NCBI RefSeq assembly: GCF_900103875.1
Contig: NZ_LT629705.1
Coordinates: 2,923,001-2,987,000 of the forward strand
Length of the DNA: 64,000 nucleotides
DNA from: Pseudomonas arsenicoxydans
GTDB taxonomy: Bacteria; Pseudomonadota; Gammaproteobacteria; Pseudomonadales; Pseudomonadaceae
Direction: 5' to 3'
Part shown: piece by piece, positions 17,415-25,205 of the stretch
Numbering within the stretch: the first letter of the stretch is position 1
Layout of the letters: the number at the start of each line of letters is the position of its first letter
The notes under the pieces: model-generated
Told to the model about the DNA's origin: nothing
The model's input: the letters and a program-made list of their open reading frames with translations, nothing else
The model's database searches: none
Translations under genes and position numbers: made by a program

Positions 17415-19069
17415 TCCGGCGTTTAATGGCTCTATTGAGCATCGCAGCCTTTGCACCTGGCGCCTGGGCGTCTGAAGCCCTGACTGGCGAAGTGCATAAA
17501 CAACCGCTCAACGTTTCCGCGATTCTGATGTTCGTGGCGTTTGTCGGCTTGACTCTGTGCATTACCTACTGGGCTTCCAAGCGTAACAACTCGGCGGCTG
17601 ACTACTATGCGGCTGGTGGCAAGATCACCGGCCTCCAGAACGGTCTGGCCATCGCCGGTGACTATATGTCGGCAGCGTCTTTCCTGGGTATTTCCGCCCT
17701 GGTGTTCACCTCTGGCTACGATGGCCTGATCTACTCGATCGGCTTCCTGGTGGGCTGGCCGATCATTCTGTTCCTGATCGCCGAGCGTCTGCGTAACCTG
17801 GGTAAATACACCTTTGCCGACGTGGCGTCCTATCGCCTCGGGCAAACCCAGATCCGCACGCTGTCTGCTTGCGGTTCGCTGGTGGTGGTGGCGTTCTACC
17901 TGATCGCGCAAATGGTCGGTGCCGGCAAGCTGATCCAGCTGCTGTTCGGTCTGGACTACTACGTTGCGGTGATCCTGGTCGGTATTCTGATGTGCATGTA
18001 CGTGTTGTTCGGCGGCATGCTGGCGACCACTTGGGTGCAGATCATCAAGGCGGTGTTGCTGCTGTCCGGTGCCTCGTTCATGGCGCTGATGGTCATGAAG
18101 CATGTCAACTTCGACTTCAGCATGCTGTTTTCCGAGGCGATCAAGGTTCACCCTAAAGGTGAGGCGATCATGAGCCCGGGCGGTCTGGTGAAAGATCCGG
18201 TCTCGGCGTTCTCCCTTGGCCTGGCGCTGATGTTCGGTACCGCGGGCCTGCCGCACATCCTGATGCGCTTCTTCACCGTGAGTGACGCGAAGGAAGCTCG
18301 CAAGAGCGTGCTGTATGCCACTGGCTTCATCGGCTACTTCTACATCCTGACATTCATCATCGGCTTCGGCGCGATCTTGCTGGTCAGTACTAACCCTGCC
18401 TTTAAAGATGCGGCTGGCGCGCTGTTGGGCGGCAACAACATGGCGGCGGTGCACTTGGCCAACGCGGTGGGTGGCAGTATTTTCCTCGGTTTCATCTCGG
18501 CGGTGGCGTTCGCGACCATTCTGGCTGTTGTGGCCGGTTTGACCTTGGCCGGTGCTACGGCTGTGTCTCATGACCTTTATGCCAGTGTGATCAAGAAGGG
18601 CAAGGCTAACGACAAGGATGAGATTCGCGTTTCGAAAATCACCACCATCTGTCTGGGCGTGTTGGCGATTGGCCTGGGCATTCTGTTCGAAAGCCAGAAC
18701 ATCGCGTTCATGGTGGGCCTGGCGTTCTCCATCGCGGCGAGCTGTAACTTCCCAGTGCTGTTGCTTTCCATGTACTGGAAGAAGCTGACGACTCGCGGTG
18801 CGATGATCGGTGGCTGGTTGGGTCTGGTGAGTGCTGTTGGTTTGATGGTGCTGGGGCCAACCATTTGGGTGCAGATTCTGCATCACGAGAAGGCTATCTT
18901 CCCGTATGAGTACCCTGCGCTGTTCTCGATGGCGATTGCGTTTGTCGGGATCTGGTTCTTCTCGATTACTGACAAGTCCGCGGCTGGTGTTAATGAGCGC
19001 GCGCTGTTCTTCCCGCAGTTTGTTCGTTCGCAGACTGGGTTGGGGGCGAGTGGGGCGGTTGCTCACTAA
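17411..19069 (+). CDS. actP: Cation/acetate symporter ActP
   Basis: A 552-residue sodium:solute symporter of the ActP/YjcG branch. It has a cleavable N-terminal signal-like segment (ends AWASEA, about residue 22), then some thirteen hydrophobic spans. Family motifs include [29 protein letters not shown] (about 60-88) and [20 protein letters not shown]. It imports acetate and related short monocarboxylates across the inner membrane with a cation. It is coupled to the DUF485 gene upstream. The candidate CA motif suggests catabolite repression of the pair. Confidence 0.94.
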   Translation: MIRRLMALLSIAAFAPGAWASEALTGEVHKQPLNVSAILMFVAFVGLTLCITYWASKRNNSAADYYAAGGKITGLQNGLAIAGDYMSAASFLGISALVFTSGYDGLIYSIGFLVGWPIILFLIAERLRNLGKYTFADVASYRLGQTQIRTLSACGSLVVVAFYLIAQMVGAGKLIQLLFGLDYYVAVILVGILMCMYVLFGGMLATTWVQIIKAVLLLSGASFMALMVMKHVNFDFSMLFSEAIKVHPKGEAIMSPGGLVKDPVSAFSLGLALMFGTAGLPHILMRFFTVSDAKEARKSVLYATGFIGYFYILTFIIGFGAILLVSTNPAFKDAAGALLGGNNMAAVHLANAVGGSIFLGFISAVAFATILAVVAGLTLAGATAVSHDLYASVIKKGKANDKDEIRVSKITTICLGVLAIGLGILFESQNIAFMVGLAFSIAASCNFPVLLLSMYWKKLTTRGAMIGGWLGLVSAVGLMVLGPTIWVQILHHEKAIFPYEYPALFSMAIAFVGIWFFSITDKSAAGVNERALFFPQFVRSQTGLGASGAVAH

Positions 19070-19104
19070 GGCTTCAGGTTTGTCTGTGTCATTGCGTTAA
19101 ATGC

Positions 19105-19138
19105 AAATGCCCCGGTCGAGAGATCGGGGCATTTTTTT
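19105..19138 (+). terminator. Rho-independent terminator of actP
   Basis: Inverted repeat aaatgccccg / cggggcattt followed by seven Ts, 36 bases after the actP stop. Confidence 0.92.
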
Positions 19139-19220
19139 GTGGGCGGTTATCGGATTGTTTGTGGGTGGGGTTGTTTGTCGTGGCGGCCTTTGGGCCGACC
19201 ATGTTGTGGGTTGGTTGGGT

Positions 19221-19468
19221 ACATATCCGTTTTTTTTGTGAGGGCGGCTGACGGTTTCGCCCTTACGGCGACTCACTTTTTTTTCAAACGCCAAAAAAAA
19301 GTAAGCAAAAAAAGGCTCGCCCCGAGCGTCCGGCCCCTCGCTAGGGCTCGGCGTTCCTTCGTTCCGGCATTCATCTGGGGGCATCGCCTCCGGTCTGCTT
19401 CGCGACGACCTCCTTTCGATGTGTTCGACTTCGTCGAACGGCGCTACGCGCCTGCCCCCCAGATGAAC
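19221..19468 (+). repeat. Left copy of a ~245-bp element (long inverted repeat)
   Basis: This stretch starts acatatccgt and ends near cagatgaac. Read in reverse, 19700-19938 repeats it almost throughout, including the shared core gcatcgcctccggtctgctt and the run of cgacgacctcct after it. Differences are short substitutions and A/T-run length changes. Reading frames through it have no family resemblance and seem non-coding. It lies downstream of the actP terminator. I take it to be a member of a large Pseudomonas intergenic repeat family. Confidence 0.85.
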
Positions 19469-19575
19469 GCCTCCACTCAGCCTCCCGAAGGGGCGGGTAG
19501 ATCAAAATCAAAAGCTGCAGGCGAGCTACCGCTCGGCCTGTTGAGTGGTGAGAAGCGGATGCACACCCATCCTCT

Positions 19576-19621
19576 GTAGGAGCTGTCGAGTGAAACGAGG
19601 CTGCGATCTTTTGATCTTGCT
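19576..19621 (+). repeat. Single arm of the 'gtaggagctgtcgag' repeat
   Basis: The arm beginning ctgtaggagctgtcgagtg and running through gaggctgcgatcttttgatc matches the arms of the inverted repeats at 2544-2645 and 33131-33219, but no opposing arm is present here. It sits in the spacer of the long inverted repeat. Confidence 0.8.
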
Positions 19622-19636
19622 GTGGCTGTGGCTTTA

Positions 19637-19660
19637 GATCTTGATCTTGATCTTGATCTG
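19637..19660 (+). repeat. GATCTT hexamer tandem repeat
   Basis: About four tandem copies of gatctt directly after the single repeat arm. A shorter form (gatcttgatctt) occurs in the loop of the related element at 2580. Confidence 0.7.
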
Positions 19661-19699
19661 CTTTTGATCTTTCGCCCCTTCGGCAGGCCGAGCGTAGGT

Positions 19700-19938
19700 G
19701 TCCATCAGGGGATTAGGCGCGTAGCGCCGTGCGGCGAAGCCGCACACATCGAGAGGAGGTCGTCGCGAAGCAGACCGGAGGCGATGCCCCCTGATGGACA
19801 CCGTAGCGAGGGGACGCGGAGCCCTAGCGAGGCGCCGTACGCCGGGGCGAAGCCTTTTGCTTACTTTTCGGCGTTTGGAAAAGTGAGTCGCTGTAAAAGC
19901 GAAACCATAAGCAGCCGTTACCGCAGCAACGGATATGC
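19700..19938 (-). repeat. Right copy of the ~245-bp element (inverted)
   Basis: Inverted counterpart of 19221-19468, with outer ends ggatatgc (here) and acatatccgt (left copy). Its inner end contains a second small palindrome around gtgcggcgaagccgcac. The two copies are 231 bases apart, so the transcript or single strand could fold into a very large cruciform or stem-loop. Confidence 0.85.
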
Positions 19939-19948
19939 CCCCAATCCC

Positions 19949-19973
19949 ACACCACACCACACCACACCACACC
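19949..19973. repeat. (ACACC)5 microsatellite
   Basis: Five exact tandem copies of ACACC lie between the inverted repeat and the gltA terminator. Pentamer arrays of this kind can change copy number by slippage. It is downstream of gltA and in no gene. Confidence 0.85.
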
Positions 19974-19985
19974 ACCGCCGCACAA

Positions 19986-20018
19986 ACAAAAACGGCCTCT
20001 ATATAAATAGAGGCCGTT
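19986..20018 (-). terminator. Rho-independent terminator of gltA
   Basis: On the minus strand the arms aacggcctct / agaggccgtt enclose an eight-base AT loop and are followed by TTTTTGTTTG. It lies 44 bases after the gltA stop. Confidence 0.92.
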
Positions 20019-20061
20019 CCCGGTACAGCGTACAACTCAAGACGTTATCGCAAGACAGGTC

Positions 20062-21351
20062 TTATTTGCGGTCTTCCAGCTTGGTAATGTCACGCGACTC
20101 GTAGCCGGTGTACAGCTGGCGAGGACGGCCAATCTTGTACGGGCTGGAGAGCATTTCTTTCCAGTGGGAGATCCAGCCAACGGTCCGCGCCAGAGCGAAG
20201 ATCACAGTGAACATGCTGGTTGGAATGCCGATCGCCTTGAGGATGATCCCCGAGTAGAAGTCGACGTTCGGGTACAGCGAGCGCTCGATGAAGTACGGGT
20301 CGGTCAGGGCGATCTCTTCCAGGCGCATGGCCAGTTCGAGTTGCGGATCGTTGTTGATCCCAAGTTCCTTCAGCACTTCGTCGCAAGTCTGCTTCATGAC
20401 CGTGGCGCGTGGGTCGCGGTTTTTGTAAACCCGGTGACCGAAGCCCATCAGTTTGAACGGATCGTTCTTGTCCTTGGCCTTGGCGATGAACTTATCGATG
20501 TTCGACACATCGCCAATTTCGTCAAGCATGGTCAGAACAGCTTCGTTCGCGCCGCCGTGGGCAGGGCCCCACAGTGCAGCGATACCGGCGGCGATACAGG
20601 CGAACGGGTTGGCACCCGACGAGCCGGCCAGACGTACGGTAGAAGTCGATGCGTTTTGCTCGTGGTCGGCATGGAGGATGAAGATCCGGTCCATGGCCTT
20701 GGCGAGTACCGGGCTGATCGGTTTGATCTCGCACGGAGTGTTGAACATCATGTGCAGGAAGTTTTCCGCGTACGTCAGGTCGTTGCGCGGGTACATCATG
20801 GGTTGACCCATGGAGTACTTGTAAACCATCGCTGCCAGGGTCGGCATCTTGGCAACCAGGCGGATCGCGGAGATTTCGCGATGCTGCGGGTTATTGATGT
20901 CGAGGGAGTCGTGATAGAAGGCCGAGAGGGCGCCGACTACACCGCACATGACGGCCATTGGGTGGGCGTCGCGACGGAAGCCGTTGAAGAAAGTCTTCAA
21001 CTGCTCGTGAACCATGGTGTGGTTCTTCACGGTGCTGACGAACTGGGCCTTCTGTTCTGCGGTCGGCAATTCGCCGTTGAGCAGCAGATAGCAGGTTTCC
21101 AGGTAGTCCGACTTTTCAGCCAGCTGTTCGATCGGATAGCCGCGGTGCAGCAGAATGCCGTTGTCGCCGTCGATATAGGTGATCTTCGACTCGCAGGAAG
21201 CTGTCGACATGAAACCAGGGTCAAAGGTGAAACGGCCCGTGGCCGTCAGGCCCCGAACATCGATAACATCGGGACCAACGGTGCCGGTTAAAATGGGCAG
21301 CTCGACGGGGGCTGCGCCCTCGATGATCAACTGCGCTTTTTTGTCAGCCAT
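20062..21351 (-). CDS. gltA: Citrate synthase (type II)
   Basis: This 429-residue enzyme condenses oxaloacetate and acetyl-CoA to citrate. Length and N-terminal beta-strand domain ([12 protein letters not shown] to [10 protein letters not shown]) fit the NADH-sensitive hexameric type of Gram-negative bacteria. [27 protein letters not shown] and [14 protein letters not shown] supply the active-site histidines and the CoA/oxaloacetate contacts. AGGAGG precedes the ATG. It is monocistronic and divergent from sdhC across a 363-base region containing promoters for both directions. Confidence 0.97.
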   Translation of the reverse strand: MADKKAQLIIEGAAPVELPILTGTVGPDVIDVRGLTATGRFTFDPGFMSTASCESKITYIDGDNGILLHRGYPIEQLAEKSDYLETCYLLLNGELPTAEQKAQFVSTVKNHTMVHEQLKTFFNGFRRDAHPMAVMCGVVGALSAFYHDSLDINNPQHREISAIRLVAKMPTLAAMVYKYSMGQPMMYPRNDLTYAENFLHMMFNTPCEIKPISPVLAKAMDRIFILHADHEQNASTSTVRLAGSSGANPFACIAAGIAALWGPAHGGANEAVLTMLDEIGDVSNIDKFIAKAKDKNDPFKLMGFGHRVYKNRDPRATVMKQTCDEVLKELGINNDPQLELAMRLEEIALTDPYFIERSLYPNVDFYSGIILKAIGIPTSMFTVIFALARTVGWISHWKEMLSSPYKIGRPRQLYTGYESRDITKLEDRK

Positions 21352-21409
21352 GTGGCCTCCTATTTATGCTTGAAATCATCAGACAGACCCCCCACGCAGG
21401 GCCCGCACC

Positions 21410-21437
21410 ACTATAGTGAGATAAATTCGAATGTCAA
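21410..21437 (-). promoter_or_regulatory. Predicted gltA promoter
   Basis: On the minus strand: -35 TTGACA (21432-21437), a 16-base spacer, and -10 TATAGT (21410-21415), near-consensus sigma-70 boxes about 60 bases upstream of the gltA ATG. Confidence 0.75.
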
Positions 21438-21551
21438 TTTGCCTAAAGTCTTGCTCCAGAAGGCTTTAACCGGACTTTTTCCTCGAAATTGACTGCCATT
21501 TACGCCTTTTATCCAACTTGTGCAATGCGCTATTAGGGGAAGGTGAACGCG

Positions 21552-21580
21552 TTGTCATTAGTAGCCTAACTGTCTATACT
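21552..21580 (+). promoter_or_regulatory. Predicted sdhCDAB operon promoter
   Basis: -35 TTGTCA (21552-21557), 17-base spacer, and -10 TATACT (21575-21580), a strong sigma-70 match. It gives a leader of about 125 bases before sdhC. Nothing else stands out in the rest of the gltA-sdhC gap beyond short GC-rich inverted stretches in that leader. Confidence 0.72.
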
Positions 21581-21701
21581 CGGCCTCCGACCGCCAGGGG
21601 CTTTTGGGCCTGCTTTATTGGGGGTCGCACTCCCTGGGTGGTGGGTACCTGACCAGTGCACTCCCCAACAACTTTGCCCTGATTGTTAGGGGCTCTTCAG
21701 T

Positions 21702-21722
21702 GTGAAAAAAAGCCGTGAATAG
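21702..21722 (+). CDS. Possible six-codon leader peptide overlapping sdhC start
   Basis: GTG AAA AAA AGC CGT GAA TAG. An AGGGG at 21688-21692 lies nine bases before this GTG, whereas it is 22 bases before the sdhC GTG at 21715. The stop overlaps the sdhC start region, so ribosomes finishing the peptide could re-initiate on sdhC. Speculative. Confidence 0.25.
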   Translation: MKKSRE

Positions 21723-22089
21723 CCAACGACCTGTAAACCTAGACCTAAGGACCATCAAACTCCCAGTCACTGCTTACACGTCCATTCTTCACCGAATCTC
21801 CGGTGTCATCCTCTTTGTCAGCCTGGCCATCATGCTTTATGCATTGGACAAATCGCTGAGCTCAGAAGAAGGCTTCGGTCAGGTGAAAGCGTGTCTGACC
21901 AGTCCGCTAGCCAAGCTAGTGATTTGGGGCATCCTGTCCGCCTTGCTGTATCACCTGGTTGCCGGTGTGCGCCACTTGATCATGGACATGGGCATCGGCG
22001 AGTCGCTTGAAGGCGGCAAACTGGGCTCGAAAATCGTTATCGCCGTTTCCGTGGTGGTAATCGTTCTGGCAGGAGTTTGGATATGGTAA
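21715..22089 (+). CDS. sdhC: Succinate dehydrogenase cytochrome b556 subunit
   Basis: A 124-residue membrane subunit with an N-terminal RPVNLDLRTIKLPVTAYTSI segment, then SILHRISGV, in which S and R contact quinone and the heme/quinone pocket. Three transmembrane helices follow (about 27-47, 65-86, 103-123), and H84 in VAGVRHLIMD is a heme-ligand candidate. The start is GTG; no good ribosome-binding site is at the usual distance. It anchors SdhAB in the inner membrane with SdhD and passes electrons to ubiquinone. First gene of the TCA operon. Confidence 0.93.
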   Translation: MNSQRPVNLDLRTIKLPVTAYTSILHRISGVILFVSLAIMLYALDKSLSSEEGFGQVKACLTSPLAKLVIWGILSALLYHLVAGVRHLIMDMGIGESLEGGKLGSKIVIAVSVVVIVLAGVWIW

Positions 22090-22451
22090 CTAACGTCACG
22101 AACCTGTCGCGTTCGGGCCTCTATGACTGGATGGCACAACGTGTGTCTGCGGTCGTTCTCGCGGCTTATTTCATTTTCCTGATCGGATACGTCGTTGCCC
22201 ATCCCGGCATCGGCTACGCCCAATGGCATGAACTGTTCGCAAGCAACTGGATGCGTATTTTCAGTCTCCTGGCCCTCGTTGCCCTCGGCGCTCACGCCTG
22301 GGTCGGCATGTGGACCATCGCGACCGACTACCTGACGCCAATGGCGTTCGGCAAGTCCGCGACTGCGATACGTTTCCTCTTCCAGGCAGTATGCGGCGTC
22401 GCGATGTTCGCCTACTTCGTCTGGGGTGTGCAGATTCTTTGGGGTATCTGA
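22083..22451 (+). CDS. sdhD: Succinate dehydrogenase membrane anchor subunit
   Basis: A 122-residue subunit with three transmembrane helices (about 19-40, 57-78, 95-118). The N-terminal SGLYDWMAQRVSAVVLAAYF is typical of SdhD, with W and R near the quinone site, and H70 in ALGAHAWVGMWTI is a heme-ligand candidate. The start at 22083 has AGGAG seven bases upstream and overlaps the sdhC end by seven bases. It completes the membrane part of complex II. Confidence 0.93.
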   Translation: MVTNVTNLSRSGLYDWMAQRVSAVVLAAYFIFLIGYVVAHPGIGYAQWHELFASNWMRIFSLLALVALGAHAWVGMWTIATDYLTPMAFGKSATAIRFLFQAVCGVAMFAYFVWGVQILWGI

Positions 22452-22454
22452 TTC

Positions 22455-24230
22455 ATGTCTACTACAGTTAATACGCTTTCGTTCGACGCCATCATCATTG
22501 GCGGCGGCGGTGCTGGCATGCGCGCTGCGCTGCAATTGGCACAAGGTGGTCACAAGACTGCCGTAGTTACCAAGGTTTTCCCGACTCGTTCGCACACTGT
22601 ATCGGCCCAGGGTGGCATCACCTGCGCCATCGCTTCGGCAGATCCGAACGATGACTGGCGCTGGCACATGTACGATACCGTCAAGGGTTCCGACTATATC
22701 GGTGACCAGGACGCTATCGAATACATGTGTTCCGTAGGCCCGGAAGCAGTTTTCGAACTCGAGCACATGGGCTTGCCGTTCTCCCGTACTGAACAGGGTC
22801 GCATCTATCAGCGGCCGTTCGGCGGTCAGTCGAAAGACTTCGGTAAAGGTGGCCAGGCTGCCCGTACGTGCGCCGCTGCCGACCGTACCGGTCACGCCCT
22901 GCTGCACACCCTGTACCAGGCCAACCTGAAGGCCGGCACCGTATTCCTCAACGAATACTATGGCGTCGACCTGGTGAAGAACGAAGATGGTGCCTTTGTC
23001 GGCATGATCGTCATCTGCATCGAAACCGGCGAAACTTCCTACGTTCGCGCTAACGCCACCGTATTGGCGACCGGCGGTGCAGGTCGTATCTACTCTTCCA
23101 CCACCAACGCCCTGATCAACACCGGTGATGGCGTCGGCATGGCTCTGCGTGCTGGCGTGCCGGTACAAGACATCGAAATGTGGCAGTTCCACCCGACCGG
23201 CATCGCCGGCGCCGGTGTACTGGTGACTGAAGGTTGCCGCGGTGAAGGCGGCTACCTGATCAACAAGCACGGCGAGCGTTTCATGGAGCGTTATGCTCCG
23301 AACGCCAAAGACCTGGCTGGTCGTGACGTGGTTGCTCGCTCGATGGTTAAAGAAATCATCGCCGGCAACGGTTGCGGTCCGGATGGCGACCACGTAATGC
23401 TGAAACTCGATCACCTCGGTGAAGAAGTTCTGCACAGCCGTCTGCCAGGCATCATGGAACTGTCCAAGACCTTCGCTCACGTCGATCCAGCCGTGGCGCC
23501 GATTCCGGTCGTTCCAACCTGCCACTATATGATGGGCGGCGTCCCCACCAACATTCATGGCCAGGCAATCACCCAGGACGCCGACGGCGTCGACCAGATC
23601 ATTCCTGGTCTGTTCGCAGTGGGTGAAGTGGCGTGCGTATCGGTTCACGGTGCAAACCGCCTGGGCGGTAACTCGCTGCTCGACCTGGTGGTTTTCGGTC
23701 GTGCCGCCGGCCTGTTCCTGGAACAGACCCTGAAAGAAGGCGTCGACTACGCTCGCCCTCGCCAGTCCGACATCGACGCTGCCCTGGCACGTCTCGATGG
23801 CCTGAACTCGCGTACCGAAGGTGAAGACGTCGCTACCCTGCGTAAAGAGCTGCAAAGCTGCATGCAGAACTACTTCGGCGTATTCCGTACCGGCGAATAC
23901 ATGCAGAAGGGTATTGCCCAGCTCGCTGACCTGCGTGGCCGTATCGCCAACGTCAAGATCAACGACAAGAGCCAGGCGTTCAACACCGCTCGAATCGAAG
24001 CCCTGGAACTGCAGAACCTGCTGGAAGTGGCCGAAGCCACCGCCATCGCTGCTGAAATCCGCAAAGAGTCCCGCGGCGCTCACGCCCGTGAAGACTACGA
24101 AGATCGCGACGATGAAAACTGGCTGTGCCACACCCTGTACTTCCCGGGTGACAAGCGCGTAACCAAGCGGGCCGTGAACTTCTCGCCGAAGACTGTTCCG
24201 ACTTTTGAACCTAAGATTCGGACTTATTAA
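22455..24230 (+). CDS. sdhA: Succinate dehydrogenase flavoprotein subunit
   Basis: A 591-residue flavoprotein that oxidises succinate to fumarate. It shows an N-terminal [11 protein letters not shown] dinucleotide fold, SHTVSAQGG with the histidine that binds FAD covalently, [21 protein letters not shown] around the active site, and a late segment [19 protein letters not shown]. Length and motifs are complete. It starts three bases after the sdhD stop and is followed by sdhB after eleven bases. Confidence 0.97.
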   Translation: MSTTVNTLSFDAIIIGGGGAGMRAALQLAQGGHKTAVVTKVFPTRSHTVSAQGGITCAIASADPNDDWRWHMYDTVKGSDYIGDQDAIEYMCSVGPEAVFELEHMGLPFSRTEQGRIYQRPFGGQSKDFGKGGQAARTCAAADRTGHALLHTLYQANLKAGTVFLNEYYGVDLVKNEDGAFVGMIVICIETGETSYVRANATVLATGGAGRIYSSTTNALINTGDGVGMALRAGVPVQDIEMWQFHPTGIAGAGVLVTEGCRGEGGYLINKHGERFMERYAPNAKDLAGRDVVARSMVKEIIAGNGCGPDGDHVMLKLDHLGEEVLHSRLPGIMELSKTFAHVDPAVAPIPVVPTCHYMMGGVPTNIHGQAITQDADGVDQIIPGLFAVGEVACVSVHGANRLGGNSLLDLVVFGRAAGLFLEQTLKEGVDYARPRQSDIDAALARLDGLNSRTEGEDVATLRKELQSCMQNYFGVFRTGEYMQKGIAQLADLRGRIANVKINDKSQAFNTARIEALELQNLLEVAEATAIAAEIRKESRGAHAREDYEDRDDENWLCHTLYFPGDKRVTKRAVNFSPKTVPTFEPKIRTY

Positions 24231-24241
24231 GGGTGGCCGCC

Positions 24242-24946
24242 ATGTTGCAAGTCAGTGTTTATCGCTACAACCCTGATCAGGACGCTGCGCCGTTCATGCA
24301 GGAATTCCAGGTCGACACCGGTGGTAAAGACCTGATGGTGCTGGACGTGCTGGCCCTGATCAAAGAGCAGGACGAGGGTTTCTCCTATCGTCGCTCTTGC
24401 CGCGAAGGCGTTTGCGGTTCCGACGGCATGAACATCAACGGCAAAAACGGTCTGGCGTGCGTCACGCCGCTGTCTTCTGTCGTAAAAGGTAACAAGCTGA
24501 TCGTTCGTCCGCTGCCAGGTTTGCCGGTAATCCGTGACCTGGTCGTCGATATGAGCATCTTCTACAAGCAATACGAAAAGGTGAAGCCTTACCTGCAGAA
24601 CGACACGCCGGCTCCGGCCATCGAGCGTCTGCAGACTCCGGAAGAGCGTGAAAAGCTCGACGGTCTGTACGAGTGCATCCTGTGCGCTTGCTGCTCGACC
24701 TCTTGCCCGTCCTTCTGGTGGAACCCCGACAAGTTCCTGGGTCCAGCTGCCCTGCTGCAAGCGTACCGCTTCCTGGCAGACAGCCGTGACACCAAGACTG
24801 CCGAGCGTCTGGCTTCGCTGGATGACCCGTTCAGCGTATTCCGCTGCCGCGGGATCATGAACTGCGTCAACGTCTGCCCGAAAGGCCTGAACCCGACTAA
24901 GGCCATCGGACACGTACGTAACATGCTGCTGCAAAGCGGTGTGTGA
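24242..24946 (+). CDS. sdhB: Succinate dehydrogenase iron-sulfur subunit
   Basis: A 234-residue protein carrying the three iron-sulfur clusters of complex II. The [2Fe-2S] site is CREGVCGSDG plus a later Cys, and ECILCACCSTSCP and CVNVCPKG give the [4Fe-4S] and [3Fe-4S] ligands. I chose the ATG at 24242 (MLQVSVYRYN), as in other pseudomonads, over a GTG at 24233; AAGGG lies eight bases upstream. It links SdhA to the SdhCD anchor. Confidence 0.96.
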   Translation: MLQVSVYRYNPDQDAAPFMQEFQVDTGGKDLMVLDVLALIKEQDEGFSYRRSCREGVCGSDGMNINGKNGLACVTPLSSVVKGNKLIVRPLPGLPVIRDLVVDMSIFYKQYEKVKPYLQNDTPAPAIERLQTPEEREKLDGLYECILCACCSTSCPSFWWNPDKFLGPAALLQAYRFLADSRDTKTAERLASLDDPFSVFRCRGIMNCVNVCPKGLNPTKAIGHVRNMLLQSGV

Positions 24947-24983
24947 TTCAGCAGTAAATGCAGGACCGCTGTACCCGTAGATG

Positions 24984-25017
24984 CTACGGCGCAGGCTTCA
25001 ACCGGCGCCGTAGTTTT
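24984..25017 (+). terminator. Hairpin between sdhB and sucA
   Basis: Inverted repeat ctacggcgc / gcgccgtag with a twelve-base loop and a following TTTT. It lies in the 259-base gap between sdhB and sucA. It could be a partial terminator that lowers suc expression relative to sdh, or mark the end of a separate sdh transcript. Confidence 0.6.
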
Positions 25018-25205
25018 AACCTGAGCAGCAGCCCATAAAGCTGCGGCTCTTATTTTGAAGAAATGAGACAAGCAGGGGCATCCGGGCTGGTACCCGGACT
25101 ATCAGCGTGATCCTAAGTGGCTTGTTTTGGTCGCTGCATTTGGACTTCTGCAAGTTTGCTCGGTGTCGACGCCGGTGGTGTTCCCCTAACCGAGGGTGAC
25201 CAAGC

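Noticed and set aside
19139..20104. Several open frames of 130-160 codons in the actP-gltA gap
   Set aside because: They run through the long inverted repeat, the microsatellite and the terminators and have arginine/proline-rich, family-less translations. Treated as non-coding repeats.
21951..24131. A 726-codon open frame antisense to sdhD/sdhA
   Set aside because: Shadow of sdhA; composition is typical of a reverse-complement frame and no motif is present.
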